64,000 nucleotides of DNA from NCEH01 sp002257205 (GTDB lineage: Bacteria; Pseudomonadota; Alphaproteobacteria; Rhizobiales; Xanthobacteraceae), in assembly GCF_043195105.1 (NCBI RefSeq), contig NZ_JBAFWO010000001.1. One strand, written 5' to 3'. Each line of letters starts with the position of its first letter. Within the stretch, counting starts at the first letter, position 1. The notes beneath the pieces are model-generated. The model had not been told where the DNA came from and did not search any database. It saw only the letters and a list, made by a program, of their open reading frames with translations. Positions 17,697 to 25,962 of the stretch are shown piece by piece. Both the position numbers and the translations under genes were made by a program.

Positions 17697-19478
17697 ATGA
17701 ACGTGGCCAGCGAACGCAGTTTCCGCACGGCGCCCACAGAGGCGACGACCTTTTATGCGCGCATCTTCGGGCGCCGCGGCGTGGTTGCCTCGCACCATTA
17801 TTTCTCCTCCTCCGCCGGGATCGACGCGCTGAAGGCGGGCGGCAATGCCATCGACGCGGCGGTGGCGGCAACCCTGGTGGAGGGCCTGCTGAACCCGAAC
17901 ATGCACACCATCGGTGGGGAATGCCCGATCCTCATCGCGCCTGCGGGCACGGGCGCGGTGATCTGCATCAACGGCAATATGGTGGCGCCGGGCCGGGCGA
18001 CGCCGGAAGCGTTCCGCGCGCGCGGCCATGAGGTGGTGCCGGCCGAGGGGATTCTCGCCGCTGGCGTGCCGGGTGCCTTCGGCGCGCTCATCGTCGCCGC
18101 CCAGCGCTATGGCCGCATGAACTTCGCCGATCTCTCTGCCCGTGCGCTGGATCTCGCCCGCACCGGCTTTCCGGTCCATGCCGGGCTGATCCGCCAGCAC
18201 AAGTTCGGCATCGCCGACAATCGCGAGAAGTTCCTGGCCCAATGGCCCAGCAGCGCGGCGCTCTATCTGCGCGACGGCGCATTGCCCGCCGAGGGTTCGG
18301 CCATGACCAATCCCGCCTTTGCCGGCATGATCGACTATCTCATCTCCGCCGAGAAAGCTGCCGGCGGCACGCGCGAACAGGGCCTCCAGGCGGTGTTCGA
18401 CGCCTTCTACAAGGGCGATGTCGCGGCGCAGATGGTGGCCTTTTCCGACGCCAATGACGGCCTGCTGACCCGCGCGGATTTCGATGCGTTCGAGGTGCCG
18501 GTGGAGGCGCCGGTGTCCATCGATTACGCCGGCGCCCGCATCCACAAGACCTCCGCCTGGACCCAGGGGCCGGCGCTCTTGCAGACCCTGTCCATCCTGA
18601 AATCTTTTGATCTTCAAGCGCTCGGCCACAACAGCGCGGAATATGTGCATCTGGTGGTGGAGGCGATGAAGCTCGCCTTCGCCGACCGCGAGCAATATTA
18701 CGCCGATACCCGCCAGGTCTCCGTCCCGGTGGATGCGCTGCTGTCGGATACGTACGGCGCGCTGCGCGCAAAGCTCGTTGACATGGCCAAGGCCAGCGCC
18801 GAGATGCGGCCCGGCGATCCGGTGGAGGATGTGGCCCTGCTCGCGGCGTCGCAGCGGCGTCCGCTCACCAATTGGGGCGCGGGCACGGTGCATGTGGACA
18901 CCATGGATGCTGAGGGCAACGCCTGCGCCTTCACGCCGTCGGGGGCCTGGATCAAGTCGGCCGAGGTGATGCCGGCGCTTGGCTTCCCGCTCGGCAACCG
19001 GCTATCGAATTTCCACATGGGCCCGTCCAACCACCCCAATGTGGTGGCGCCGGGCAAACGGCCGCGCACCACCATCAGCCCCACTTTGGTCACGGTGGAC
19101 GGCCGTCCCACCATCGCCTGCGGCTCCATGGGCGGCGACCAGCAGGACCAGTGGCAATTGCAATTCCTGCTCAATCGTCTGGTGTTCGGCATGCCGGTGC
19201 AGGCGGCGATTGAGGCGCCGAAATTCTCCAGCGAGCATTTCCCCGGCTTCTTCGCCCCGCATGATTTTTTCCCGAGCCGGCTGCGCATCGAGGAGCGGTT
19301 CGGGGAACCGGTGTTCGAAAGCCTTGCCGCGCGCGGGCATGAATTGTCCGTGGGGCCGGACTGGACCGAAGGCTTCCTGCTGGCGGCGGAGCGTCATGCC
19401 GACGGCATGCTGGAAGCCGGCTGCGACCCGCGCGGCAGCAAATCCGAAGTCTTCCCGGCCTCCGCGCAGGCCTGGTGA
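17697..19478 (+). CDS. Gamma-glutamyltransferase-family Ntn hydrolase
   Basis: A 593-residue protein of the gamma-glutamyltranspeptidase family, which cleaves or transfers gamma-glutamyl or related amide groups after self-cleavage. The large-subunit start SSAGIDALKAGGNAIDAAVA and the family segment THFDPSN-like GPSNHPNV are visible. The expected nucleophile threonine lies in NWGAGTVHVDTMDAEGN, where autocleavage would split the chain. I see no signal peptide at the ATG 17697 or at upstream in-frame starts, so it is probably cytoplasmic, unlike classical GGT; an acylase or amidohydrolase role is possible. The terminator before it argues for separate transcription from liv. Confidence 0.85.
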   Translation: MNVASERSFRTAPTEATTFYARIFGRRGVVASHHYFSSSAGIDALKAGGNAIDAAVAATLVEGLLNPNMHTIGGECPILIAPAGTGAVICINGNMVAPGRATPEAFRARGHEVVPAEGILAAGVPGAFGALIVAAQRYGRMNFADLSARALDLARTGFPVHAGLIRQHKFGIADNREKFLAQWPSSAALYLRDGALPAEGSAMTNPAFAGMIDYLISAEKAAGGTREQGLQAVFDAFYKGDVAAQMVAFSDANDGLLTRADFDAFEVPVEAPVSIDYAGARIHKTSAWTQGPALLQTLSILKSFDLQALGHNSAEYVHLVVEAMKLAFADREQYYADTRQVSVPVDALLSDTYGALRAKLVDMAKASAEMRPGDPVEDVALLAASQRRPLTNWGAGTVHVDTMDAEGNACAFTPSGAWIKSAEVMPALGFPLGNRLSNFHMGPSNHPNVVAPGKRPRTTISPTLVTVDGRPTIACGSMGGDQQDQWQLQFLLNRLVFGMPVQAAIEAPKFSSEHFPGFFAPHDFFPSRLRIEERFGEPVFESLAARGHELSVGPDWTEGFLLAAERHADGMLEAGCDPRGSKSEVFPASAQAW

Positions 19479-19521
19479 TCGCGCGGGTCTTCCTGGGCCG
19501 TCTCTTCGCCGCTCTGCGCAT

Positions 19522-19648
19522 GCCCCCTCCCTAACCCTCCCCGCAAGCGGGAGAGGGGATGCGGGCGGTTTCGCGCGGGAACACATCTCTCCCCAAGTAC
19601 CAGCGCGCCCCCTCTCCCGCTTGCGGGGGAGGGCTGGGGAGGGGGGCA
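19522..19648. repeat. Long imperfect inverted repeat
   Basis: A left arm of about 37 bases (19522-19558) and a right arm of about 41 bases (19608-19648) are about 90 percent complementary, with a spacer near 49 bases. Both arms contain the core CCCGCAAGCGGGAGAGGGG or its complement. Similar C/T-rich palindromic repeats occur between genes in many Hyphomicrobiales genomes. It lies between two convergent genes. No coding content is seen. Confidence 0.7.
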
Positions 19649-19696
19649 CCGAAGGCGGAAGCGCGCAGGCGTTCGCCCATAAAAAGGGGCGCTCGC

Positions 19697-19722
19697 AAAA
19701 AAGGGGCGCCCGCAGGCGCCCC
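19697..19722 (-). terminator. Rho-independent terminator of the peptide ABC operon
   Basis: On the minus strand the stem GGGGCGCC/GGCGCCCC (19703-19722, loop of four) is followed by six T (complement of A at 19697-19702). It lies 39 bases after the stop of the substrate-binding protein gene. Confidence 0.85.
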
Positions 19723-19761
19723 TTCGCGATTTTCTGAAGATCGAGGCTCAGGAAAGCGTGG

Positions 19762-21387
19762 TCAGGAGAGCGTGGTCAGGTCCTGGAACCAGTGCTGCGC
19801 CTGGGTGTAGCTCTTCACCTTCGGCGAGAGCGCGTGCGGGTACACATCGTGGACCACCCACACCTGCACCGCGTCGTCCACCACCTTTTCGTGCACCTTG
19901 GCCAGCAGCTTGTCCTGCTCGGCCGGATCGAACGTGGCGGTGATCTGGTCGCAGAGCGCGTCAACCTCGGCATTCTTATAGTGGCTCCAGTTCACGCCGA
20001 CCGGGGCGATCTGCTTGGAGCCGTAGAAGCGCACGATGGCATAGAACGGGTCGCTGGTGACATAGGCCACGTTGGAGCCGGTGATGCCGGCAAGGCTCGG
20101 ATCGGCCGCGCCCTTGCGCCATGCGGTGTAGGCGACTTCCTGCTCCACCGGCTGAAGCTCCAGCGCGATGCCCACTTCCGCCCAGCTCTGCTGCACGAAT
20201 TCGTTCATCGGCATGGACAGCATCTGCCCGGTGCCGCCGGTCGGCACGATGAACTTCACCTTGAGCGGCTTGTCCTTGGAATAGCCGGCCTCGCTCACGA
20301 GCTTGCGCGCCGCGTCCATGTCGTAGCGGATCTTGAAGCTCGGATTGCCGAACCAGGGGCTGGACTGGGGCACCTGCCCGACCGCCGGCACGGCGAGGCC
20401 GTTCATCAATTCCACCACCGCGTCGCGGTCGATGGCGAGGTTCGCCGCGCGGCGCAGGCGCACGTCACGCCAGGGCGAGCCCTCGATCATGGAGAGATGG
20501 TAGTTCCACACGTGCGGCACCACGTTGGTGGAAAGGCGCATGCCCGCCTGCTTGAGGCGCGAGACGCTGTCCGGCGCGGGGGATTCGATCAAATCCACCT
20601 GGTTGGACAGCAGGGCGCTGGCGCGCGAGAGGTCCTCGGGAATGCAGGTGAGGGTGAGCTTGTCCACCTTGGCGAGGCGCTTCTTGTCCCAATAATCGGG
20701 GTTCTTCAGCAGCTCCACGCGCACGCGCGGCACCAGTTCGCCCATCTTGAACGGGCCGGTGCCGGAGGGCGCCATGGCGAACTTCGCCCAATCGCCGCCG
20801 ACCTTCTGGTACTGGGTGGGCGAGGAGATGAGGAACCACATCATCTGATAGGGGAACAGCGCGTCCACGCCCTTGGCGGTGATCTGCACCGTCATGTCGT
20901 CGAGCTTCTTGTAGGAGGCGAGCGAGGGCAGGCGGGGCTTCACCTGCGCGGCCTGGCGCGCATCGAACTGCGGCGCCTGGGTGTTCATGACCTTTTCGAG
21001 GTTCCAGATCACCGCGTCCGCGTTGAATGGCGAGCCGTCGTGGAATTTGACGCCCTCGCGCAGCTTGAAGATCCAGTTCTTGCGGTCGGCGGGGTCTGCC
21101 TCCCACGAGGTGGCAAGGCCGGGGATCATCTTGCCGGGGCGGTCGGCGACGTCGAGCTCCCACGCCACCAGCGGGTCATAAATGGTGAGGCCGGTGAACT
21201 GATAGGCGCCGGCGCCGCGATCCGGCTGGCCGGTGGTCAGCGGCACGTCCGTCATGGAGATGCCGTAGTTCAGGCTGGAGGCGGCCTGCGCGAACACCGG
21301 GCGCGGCAGGCCGCCGAGGGTGGCGGCCGCCGCCGTGACGGCGGTGCCGGTGAGCAGGGTGCGGCGCGTCAAATCGAAGGGTGGCAT
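19762..21387 (-). CDS. ABC transporter substrate-binding protein, peptide/nickel type (SBP_bac_5)
   Basis: A 541-residue family 5 solute-binding protein. The start carries a twin-arginine-like signal (TRRTLLTG, then a hydrophobic stretch ending PVFAQA), so export by Tat is likely. The mature part shows the family segments LNYGISMTDVPLTTG, SWEADPADRKNWIFKLREGVKFHDGSPFNADAVIWNLE split over adjacent regions, and the C-terminal VWVVHDVYPHALSPKVKSY. The ATG at 21387 has AGGAG upstream. It is the last gene of its operon, an uncommon position, since the binding protein usually comes first. The ligand (peptide, opine, glutathione or metal chelate) cannot be read from sequence. Confidence 0.9.
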   Translation of the reverse strand: MPPFDLTRRTLLTGTAVTAAAATLGGLPRPVFAQAASSLNYGISMTDVPLTTGQPDRGAGAYQFTGLTIYDPLVAWELDVADRPGKMIPGLATSWEADPADRKNWIFKLREGVKFHDGSPFNADAVIWNLEKVMNTQAPQFDARQAAQVKPRLPSLASYKKLDDMTVQITAKGVDALFPYQMMWFLISSPTQYQKVGGDWAKFAMAPSGTGPFKMGELVPRVRVELLKNPDYWDKKRLAKVDKLTLTCIPEDLSRASALLSNQVDLIESPAPDSVSRLKQAGMRLSTNVVPHVWNYHLSMIEGSPWRDVRLRRAANLAIDRDAVVELMNGLAVPAVGQVPQSSPWFGNPSFKIRYDMDAARKLVSEAGYSKDKPLKVKFIVPTGGTGQMLSMPMNEFVQQSWAEVGIALELQPVEQEVAYTAWRKGAADPSLAGITGSNVAYVTSDPFYAIVRFYGSKQIAPVGVNWSHYKNAEVDALCDQITATFDPAEQDKLLAKVHEKVVDDAVQVWVVHDVYPHALSPKVKSYTQAQHWFQDLTTLS

Positions 21388-21520
21388 CGAGGACTCCTGG
21401 AAGGTTCGTGTGTTCTTGGTTCGCGTATTTTTTTGAAATCTTCGCTCGCCGGTCTGCGCCGGCCTCTGCATCCCGGAACGGCCCGCCGCCGCGCCGCGAC
21501 AGGCGGGCGTCGCACAGGGG

Positions 21521-22426
21521 CTAGTTCTTCACCTCCATGGCGCCGCGCAGCCCGTCGCTGACCATGTTGAAGCAGATGGAGGTCACGAAGATGCAGATGC
21601 CCGGCAGCATGGCGAGCAGCGGCTTGTTGTAGAGCGAGGTGCGCAGCGTATTGAGCATCAGCCCCCATTCCGCTTCCGGCGGGCGGGTGCCGAGCCCGAG
21701 GAAGGAAAGGCCCGCGCCGAGGATCATGGCGACGCTGATCAGGCCGGTCGCATAGACGAAGATCGGCCCCATCACGTTGGGCAGCACATGCACGCGGATG
21801 ATGGTGAACGGCCCCGCTCCGGTGGCGCGCGCCGCCTCCACATAATCGAGCGCGCGCACCCCCGCTGTTGTGCTTTCCGAAATGCGGATCAGCGGCGGGA
21901 TGAACACCAGGGTCAGCGCGAGGATGGCGTTGAAGATGCCCGGCCCGAGCGCCCCGCTCACCGCCACAGCCAGCAGCACCGAGGGGAAGGCATAGAACAC
22001 GTCGGTGGCGCGCATGATCAGCATGTTCAGCCAGCCGCCCGCGAACCCCGCGATGACGCCGAGCGAGGAGCCGATGACGAAGGCGATCGCCACCGGCATG
22101 ATGCCGATGAACCAGGAGAGGCGCCCGCCATAAAGCAGGCGGGTGAGCATGTCGCGGCCGAGCTCGTCGGTGCCGAGCAAATGTCCCGGCGTACCCACCG
22201 GCCTCAGCCGCCGCGCCATGCTGCCCACATAGGGGTCATAGGGCGCGATCAGCGGCGCGAACACGATGGCGAGGAACATGAGCAGCAGCACCAGCAGGCA
22301 GAACATGGTGGCCTTGTCGCGCAGCACGCGCTTGGCGACGCCATGCCAATAGCCTTGCGGCCGCTCGGCTTTTTCGGGTGCGCGGGTGTCCGTTGCGGGG
22401 GTGTCCTTGGCGGCAATCAGGGTCAT
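21521..22426 (-). CDS. dppC: Peptide-type ABC transporter permease, DppC-like
   Basis: A 301-residue inner-membrane permease. The N-terminal cytoplasmic segment (about residues 1-35) is followed by a first membrane segment (MFCLLVLLLMFLAIVFAPLI), the family motif HLLGTDELGRDMLTRLLYGG and the coupling loop EAARATGAGPFTIIRVHVLPN. The ATG at 22426 shares one base with the stop codon of the dppB-like gene. In-frame sequence upstream of this ATG belongs to other genes read in another frame. It forms the translocation channel with the DppB-like protein. Confidence 0.92.
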   Translation of the reverse strand: MTLIAAKDTPATDTRAPEKAERPQGYWHGVAKRVLRDKATMFCLLVLLLMFLAIVFAPLIAPYDPYVGSMARRLRPVGTPGHLLGTDELGRDMLTRLLYGGRLSWFIGIMPVAIAFVIGSSLGVIAGFAGGWLNMLIMRATDVFYAFPSVLLAVAVSGALGPGIFNAILALTLVFIPPLIRISESTTAGVRALDYVEAARATGAGPFTIIRVHVLPNVMGPIFVYATGLISVAMILGAGLSFLGLGTRPPEAEWGLMLNTLRTSLYNKPLLAMLPGICIFVTSICFNMVSDGLRGAMEVKN

Positions 22427-23370
22427 CACCGTTTGATCCGGGGGTCGAGGAGCGCCTGGCCGAGGTCGACCACGAGATTGAGCGCGACGAACAGCAGCGC
22501 CAGCACCAGGATGGTGCCCTGCAGAAGCGGGATGTCGCGCTGGAAGATGGCGCTGTTCAGAAGAAAGCCGGTGCCGGGCCAGGAAAAGACGGTCTCCACC
22601 AGGATCGAGCCGCCCATGAGATAGCCGAGTTGCAGCCCCATGACCGCGAGCACGCTCGGCGCCGCGTTCTTGGCGACATGAAGCAGGATGCCGCCGCTGC
22701 GCAGGCCCTTGCCGCGCAAGGTGGTGATGAATTCCTGGTGCAAAATCTCGATCACCGTGCCGCGCACCGTGCGGGCGACGAGGCCGAGCGGAATGGCGCT
22801 CAGCGTCACCATGGGCAGGATGAGGAAGGGCAAGTGCGCCCAATCCCACACGAAGGTGCCGCCCGGCCCCGCACCCATGGAGGGGGCAAGCGGATAGGTG
22901 ACGGCGAACACCGCCACCAGCAGCATGCCGAGCCAATAATGCGGCACCGAGACGCCGGCGACCGCGAAGGTCATGGCGATGCGGTCGATCCAGGTGTCGC
23001 GGAACGCCGCCGCAAGCCCCCCGAGCAGCATGCCGACGGCGAATGCCAGGGTGCAGGCGGCGACCGCCAGCGAAACCGTGTTCTGAAGCGCGACCGAAAC
23101 CTCGCTCCACACCGAACGGCCGGTGGCCAGCGAATGGCCGAGATCGCCCTGCACCACGCGGCCGAGCCAGATCAGGAATTGCTCGGGCAAGGGCTTGTCC
23201 AGCCCATAGTCGCGGCGCAGCTGGGTGATCATCTCCGCCGGCGCATCGGGCGGGGCGATGGCGCTGATGGGATCGCCGGGCGAGATATAGACCAGCAGGA
23301 AGCACACCAGCCCCACCGAGAGGGCGATGGGAATGGAATAGAGCACGCGGCGGACGATGTAGAAGATCAT
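22426..23370 (-). CDS. dppB: Peptide-type ABC transporter permease, DppB-like
   Basis: A 314-residue permease with the DppB/OppB start (MIFYIVRRVLYSIPIALSVG), a periplasmic loop containing SPGDPISAIAPPDAP, and the coupling motif IEILHQEFITTLRGKGL. The end GQALLDPRIKR is also typical. The gene overlaps the preceding ATPase gene by four bases (ATGA) and the next permease gene by one base, so all are probably translated from one message. Confidence 0.92.
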   Translation of the reverse strand: MIFYIVRRVLYSIPIALSVGLVCFLLVYISPGDPISAIAPPDAPAEMITQLRRDYGLDKPLPEQFLIWLGRVVQGDLGHSLATGRSVWSEVSVALQNTVSLAVAACTLAFAVGMLLGGLAAAFRDTWIDRIAMTFAVAGVSVPHYWLGMLLVAVFAVTYPLAPSMGAGPGGTFVWDWAHLPFLILPMVTLSAIPLGLVARTVRGTVIEILHQEFITTLRGKGLRSGGILLHVAKNAAPSVLAVMGLQLGYLMGGSILVETVFSWPGTGFLLNSAIFQRDIPLLQGTILVLALLFVALNLVVDLGQALLDPRIKR

Positions 23371-24413
23371 GGGGCTCGCTCCTCGGCCGCGAAGGCCATG
23401 GCGGGCAGCATCGGCGGGCGCAGGCCGGCCGGGTGGATGCAGCGCACGGTGCGGTCCGGCGCGAGGGCGCGCAGATCCGGCACGGCGGCGCGGCAGTTCG
23501 GCTCGGCGGAGGTGCAGCGCGGGGCGAAGGCGCAGCCCACCGGCAGGGTGCGCAGGTTGGGCGGCGATCCGGGAATGGCGGTGAGCCGCCGTCCGCGCGA
23601 GGCCGGGGTGACGGTGGCGCCCAGCAGGCCCTCCACATAGGGATGCTCGGGCGCTTCCAGCAGCGCCTCGGCGGGCGCCTCCTCGATGAAGCGGCCGGCA
23701 TACATGACGGCGATGCGGTCGGCGATCTCGCCCGCGACCCCGAGATCGTGGGTGACGAAGATGACGCCCATGCCCAGCTCCGCCTGGATGCGCTTCAACA
23801 ACAGCAGCACCTGGATCTGCACCGTGGCGTCGAGGGCGGTGGTGGGCTCGTCCGCCAAAAGAAGCTTGGGGCGCACCGAGAGCGCGACCGCGATCATGGC
23901 GCGCTGGCGCAGGCCGCCGGAGAGTTCGTGCGGATAGGCATCGAGCCGCTGGCGGGCGGAAGGAATCTGCACCAGCTCCAGCAAATCGAGCGCGCGGCGC
24001 TGTGCTTCCTGATGGCTCACGCCCTCATGCCGGCGGATGGTTTCGGTGATCTGCTTGCCGATGGTGAACACCGGGTCCAGCGCCGTCATGGGCTCCTGGA
24101 AGATCATGGAGACCAGGCGGCCGCGAATGGAGGACAGCTCGCGCTCGGAGGCGGCGACGATGTCGGTGCCGTCCACTTCTATGGTGCCGGTGATGCGGGT
24201 GCGCTTGGGCGGATGCAGGCGCATGAGCGAGCGCAGCGTGACCGACTTGCCGGAGCCGCTTTCGCCGAGGATGCAGAGCGTCTCTTTCGGCGCGAGGTCG
24301 AAATTCACCCCGTTCACCGCATGGAGGGTGGCTTCCTTCGAGACGAAGGCGACGTTCAGGTCGCGCACCTTCACCAGAGGCTGGGATTGGGGCTGGGACT
24401 GGAGGGCGCTCAT
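23367..24413 (-). CDS. dppD: Peptide-type ABC transporter ATP-binding protein, DppD-like
   Basis: A 348-residue ATPase. Walker A GESGSGKS is at residues 50-57, the signature is LSGGLRQRAMIAVAL, and Walker B is LLLADEPTTALDATVQ. The C-terminal oligopeptide-transporter ATPase extension, GCAFAPRCTSAEPNC, has four cysteines of the kind that bind an iron-sulfur cluster or metal in some DppD proteins. The N-terminus has a short Gln/Ser/Pro stretch. One base separates it from the upstream ATPase gene. Confidence 0.92.
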   Translation of the reverse strand: MSALQSQPQSQPLVKVRDLNVAFVSKEATLHAVNGVNFDLAPKETLCILGESGSGKSVTLRSLMRLHPPKRTRITGTIEVDGTDIVAASERELSSIRGRLVSMIFQEPMTALDPVFTIGKQITETIRRHEGVSHQEAQRRALDLLELVQIPSARQRLDAYPHELSGGLRQRAMIAVALSVRPKLLLADEPTTALDATVQIQVLLLLKRIQAELGMGVIFVTHDLGVAGEIADRIAVMYAGRFIEEAPAEALLEAPEHPYVEGLLGATVTPASRGRRLTAIPGSPPNLRTLPVGCAFAPRCTSAEPNCRAAVPDLRALAPDRTVRCIHPAGLRPPMLPAMAFAAEERAP

Positions 24414-24414
24414 G

Positions 24415-25497
24415 TCAGGCGGCCTTCGGCGCGCGGCTGTGGCCGCTGCCCGGCTGGTTGATGAGGCAGGCGGCCAGATGCTCCGCCTTGCGATCGGGAA
24501 CGGCGACCGGCAGCAGCGCCGGCCGGGTGACGGCGCACACCGCTTCGGACAACGCGCAGCGCGGGTGGAAGGCGCATCCCGAAGGCGGGTTCACCGGGCT
24601 CGGCGGGTCGCCCACCAGAGGCGGCGCCTCGCGGCTGCGGCCGGCGACCGAGGGGCGGCTTGCCAGCAAAGCGGAGGTGTAGGGATGGGCGGCGCCGGCG
24701 AAAATGGCCTCGGCGGCGCCGAGTTCGACCACGCGGCCGAGATACATCACCAGGACCCGGTCGGAGATATACTGAACAACATTCAGATCATGGCTGATGA
24801 AGATGTAGGTGAGGCCGAATTCGGCTTTCAGGTCCATCAGCAGGTTCAGCACCTGCGCTTCCACCGATTTGTCGAGGGCGGAGACCGGCTCGTCCAGCAC
24901 CACGAGCCGGGGCCGCAGGGCAAGGGCGCGCGCGATGTTCACCCTTTGGCGCTGGCCGCCGGACAGCTCATGCGGGAAGCGGGTGGCATATTGCGCCGGC
25001 TGGAGCCCCACGGCGGCGAGCATGTCGCGGGCAATCCCGATCGCCGCCTTGCGGGCCATGCCGTGCACCATGGGCGGAAAAGCGATGGATTCCTCGATGG
25101 TCAGGCGCGGGTTCAGGGACGAGAAACTGTCCTGGAACACCATCTGCACCTGCCGGCGATAGCGCCGCAGCCCCGCCGCGTCCCGCCCCAGCGCCTCGCC
25201 GTCGAACACGATGTCTCCGGCGGTGGGCTCCAGCAGGCCCATGATGAGCTTCGACAAGGTGGACTTGCCGCAGCCCGATTCGCCCACGATGCCGAGCGTC
25301 TCGCCCTTGCGCACATCGAACGACACGGCGCTCACCGCCTGCACCGCCCCCGCGCGCCCGCCGAACAGCTTGCCGCGCCCGGCAAAGGTCTTGGTGAGGC
25401 CGGACACGCTCAAAAGGGCCTGTGCCGGGCCGCCGACGTCGGGCAGCGGCTGCAACAGGCTCTCGGCAAGCGGTGCCGGCAGGGGTTCGGTCATCAT
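24415..25497 (-). CDS. dppF: Peptide-type ABC transporter ATP-binding protein, DppF-like
   Basis: A 360-residue ATPase and the first gene of the operon. Walker A GESGCGKST is at residues 72-80, the signature is LSGGQRQRVNIARAL, and the C-terminal extension reads GCAFHPRCALSEAVC. The ATG pair at 25497/25494 follows GGGA and gives the family length; an in-frame start at 25527 is also possible. The first about 28 residues are Pro/Leu-rich and not part of the ATPase domain. The promoter should lie in the AT-rich stretch at about 25550-25650. Confidence 0.9.
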   Translation of the reverse strand: MMTEPLPAPLAESLLQPLPDVGGPAQALLSVSGLTKTFAGRGKLFGGRAGAVQAVSAVSFDVRKGETLGIVGESGCGKSTLSKLIMGLLEPTAGDIVFDGEALGRDAAGLRRYRRQVQMVFQDSFSSLNPRLTIEESIAFPPMVHGMARKAAIGIARDMLAAVGLQPAQYATRFPHELSGGQRQRVNIARALALRPRLVVLDEPVSALDKSVEAQVLNLLMDLKAEFGLTYIFISHDLNVVQYISDRVLVMYLGRVVELGAAEAIFAGAAHPYTSALLASRPSVAGRSREAPPLVGDPPSPVNPPSGCAFHPRCALSEAVCAVTRPALLPVAVPDRKAEHLAACLINQPGSGHSRAPKAA

Positions 25498-25962
25498 CGG
25501 TCCCAAGCGAATGCTGCCCCGCAGCAATTCGCCGGGGGTGATTGTGCAGACGCTAACAACCCGTCTCCGTGGGAGGAAGAATGTTTTCTAGGCAGTAAAT
25601 GCGCAAAATATCAGCGTTTCTGAATGCAAAATTAAATATGCACGGCGGCGGCGGTCACGCCGTCGCAGCCCGACGCGGGGGAATGGCGGCTTCATGCCGT
25701 TTTCCGCCCTGCGCGCGGCGGCGGGCGCCGCGGCAGCGGCGCGCGTTATGCATGCACATCACAGGCGCGTGACATTGGGTTCGTGCTGGCAGACGGCGGG
25801 GCTTCTCCCCCGCAAGAAGCCCCGCCTCCGCCAGACGCCCCAGGGGGTTCGCCCGCGACACATGGATCCCATCTGTCGCCTGCGAGACACCTCTCCCAAC
25901 AGAAACGGAGTCACCAAGCCCATTGGAATCGCCCCCGCGATTCCATGGGCTCGGATCCGCCT
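25498..25962. other. Intergenic region upstream of the peptide ABC operon
   Basis: About 465 bases between two minus-strand operons. Bases 25550-25650 are much richer in A and T than the surroundings and are the probable promoter region for dppF. Bases 25917-25951 form a hairpin that ends the RND operon. No convincing gene is seen: open frames here have shadow-like composition. Confidence 0.5.
25917..25951 (-). terminator. Hairpin after the RND pump gene
   Basis: AGCCCATTGGAATCGC and GCGATTCCATGGGCT are complementary except for one bulged base, with a three-base loop. It lies 12 bases after the stop of the RND gene on the minus strand. No clear T run follows, so termination efficiency is uncertain. 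Confidence 0.55.
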
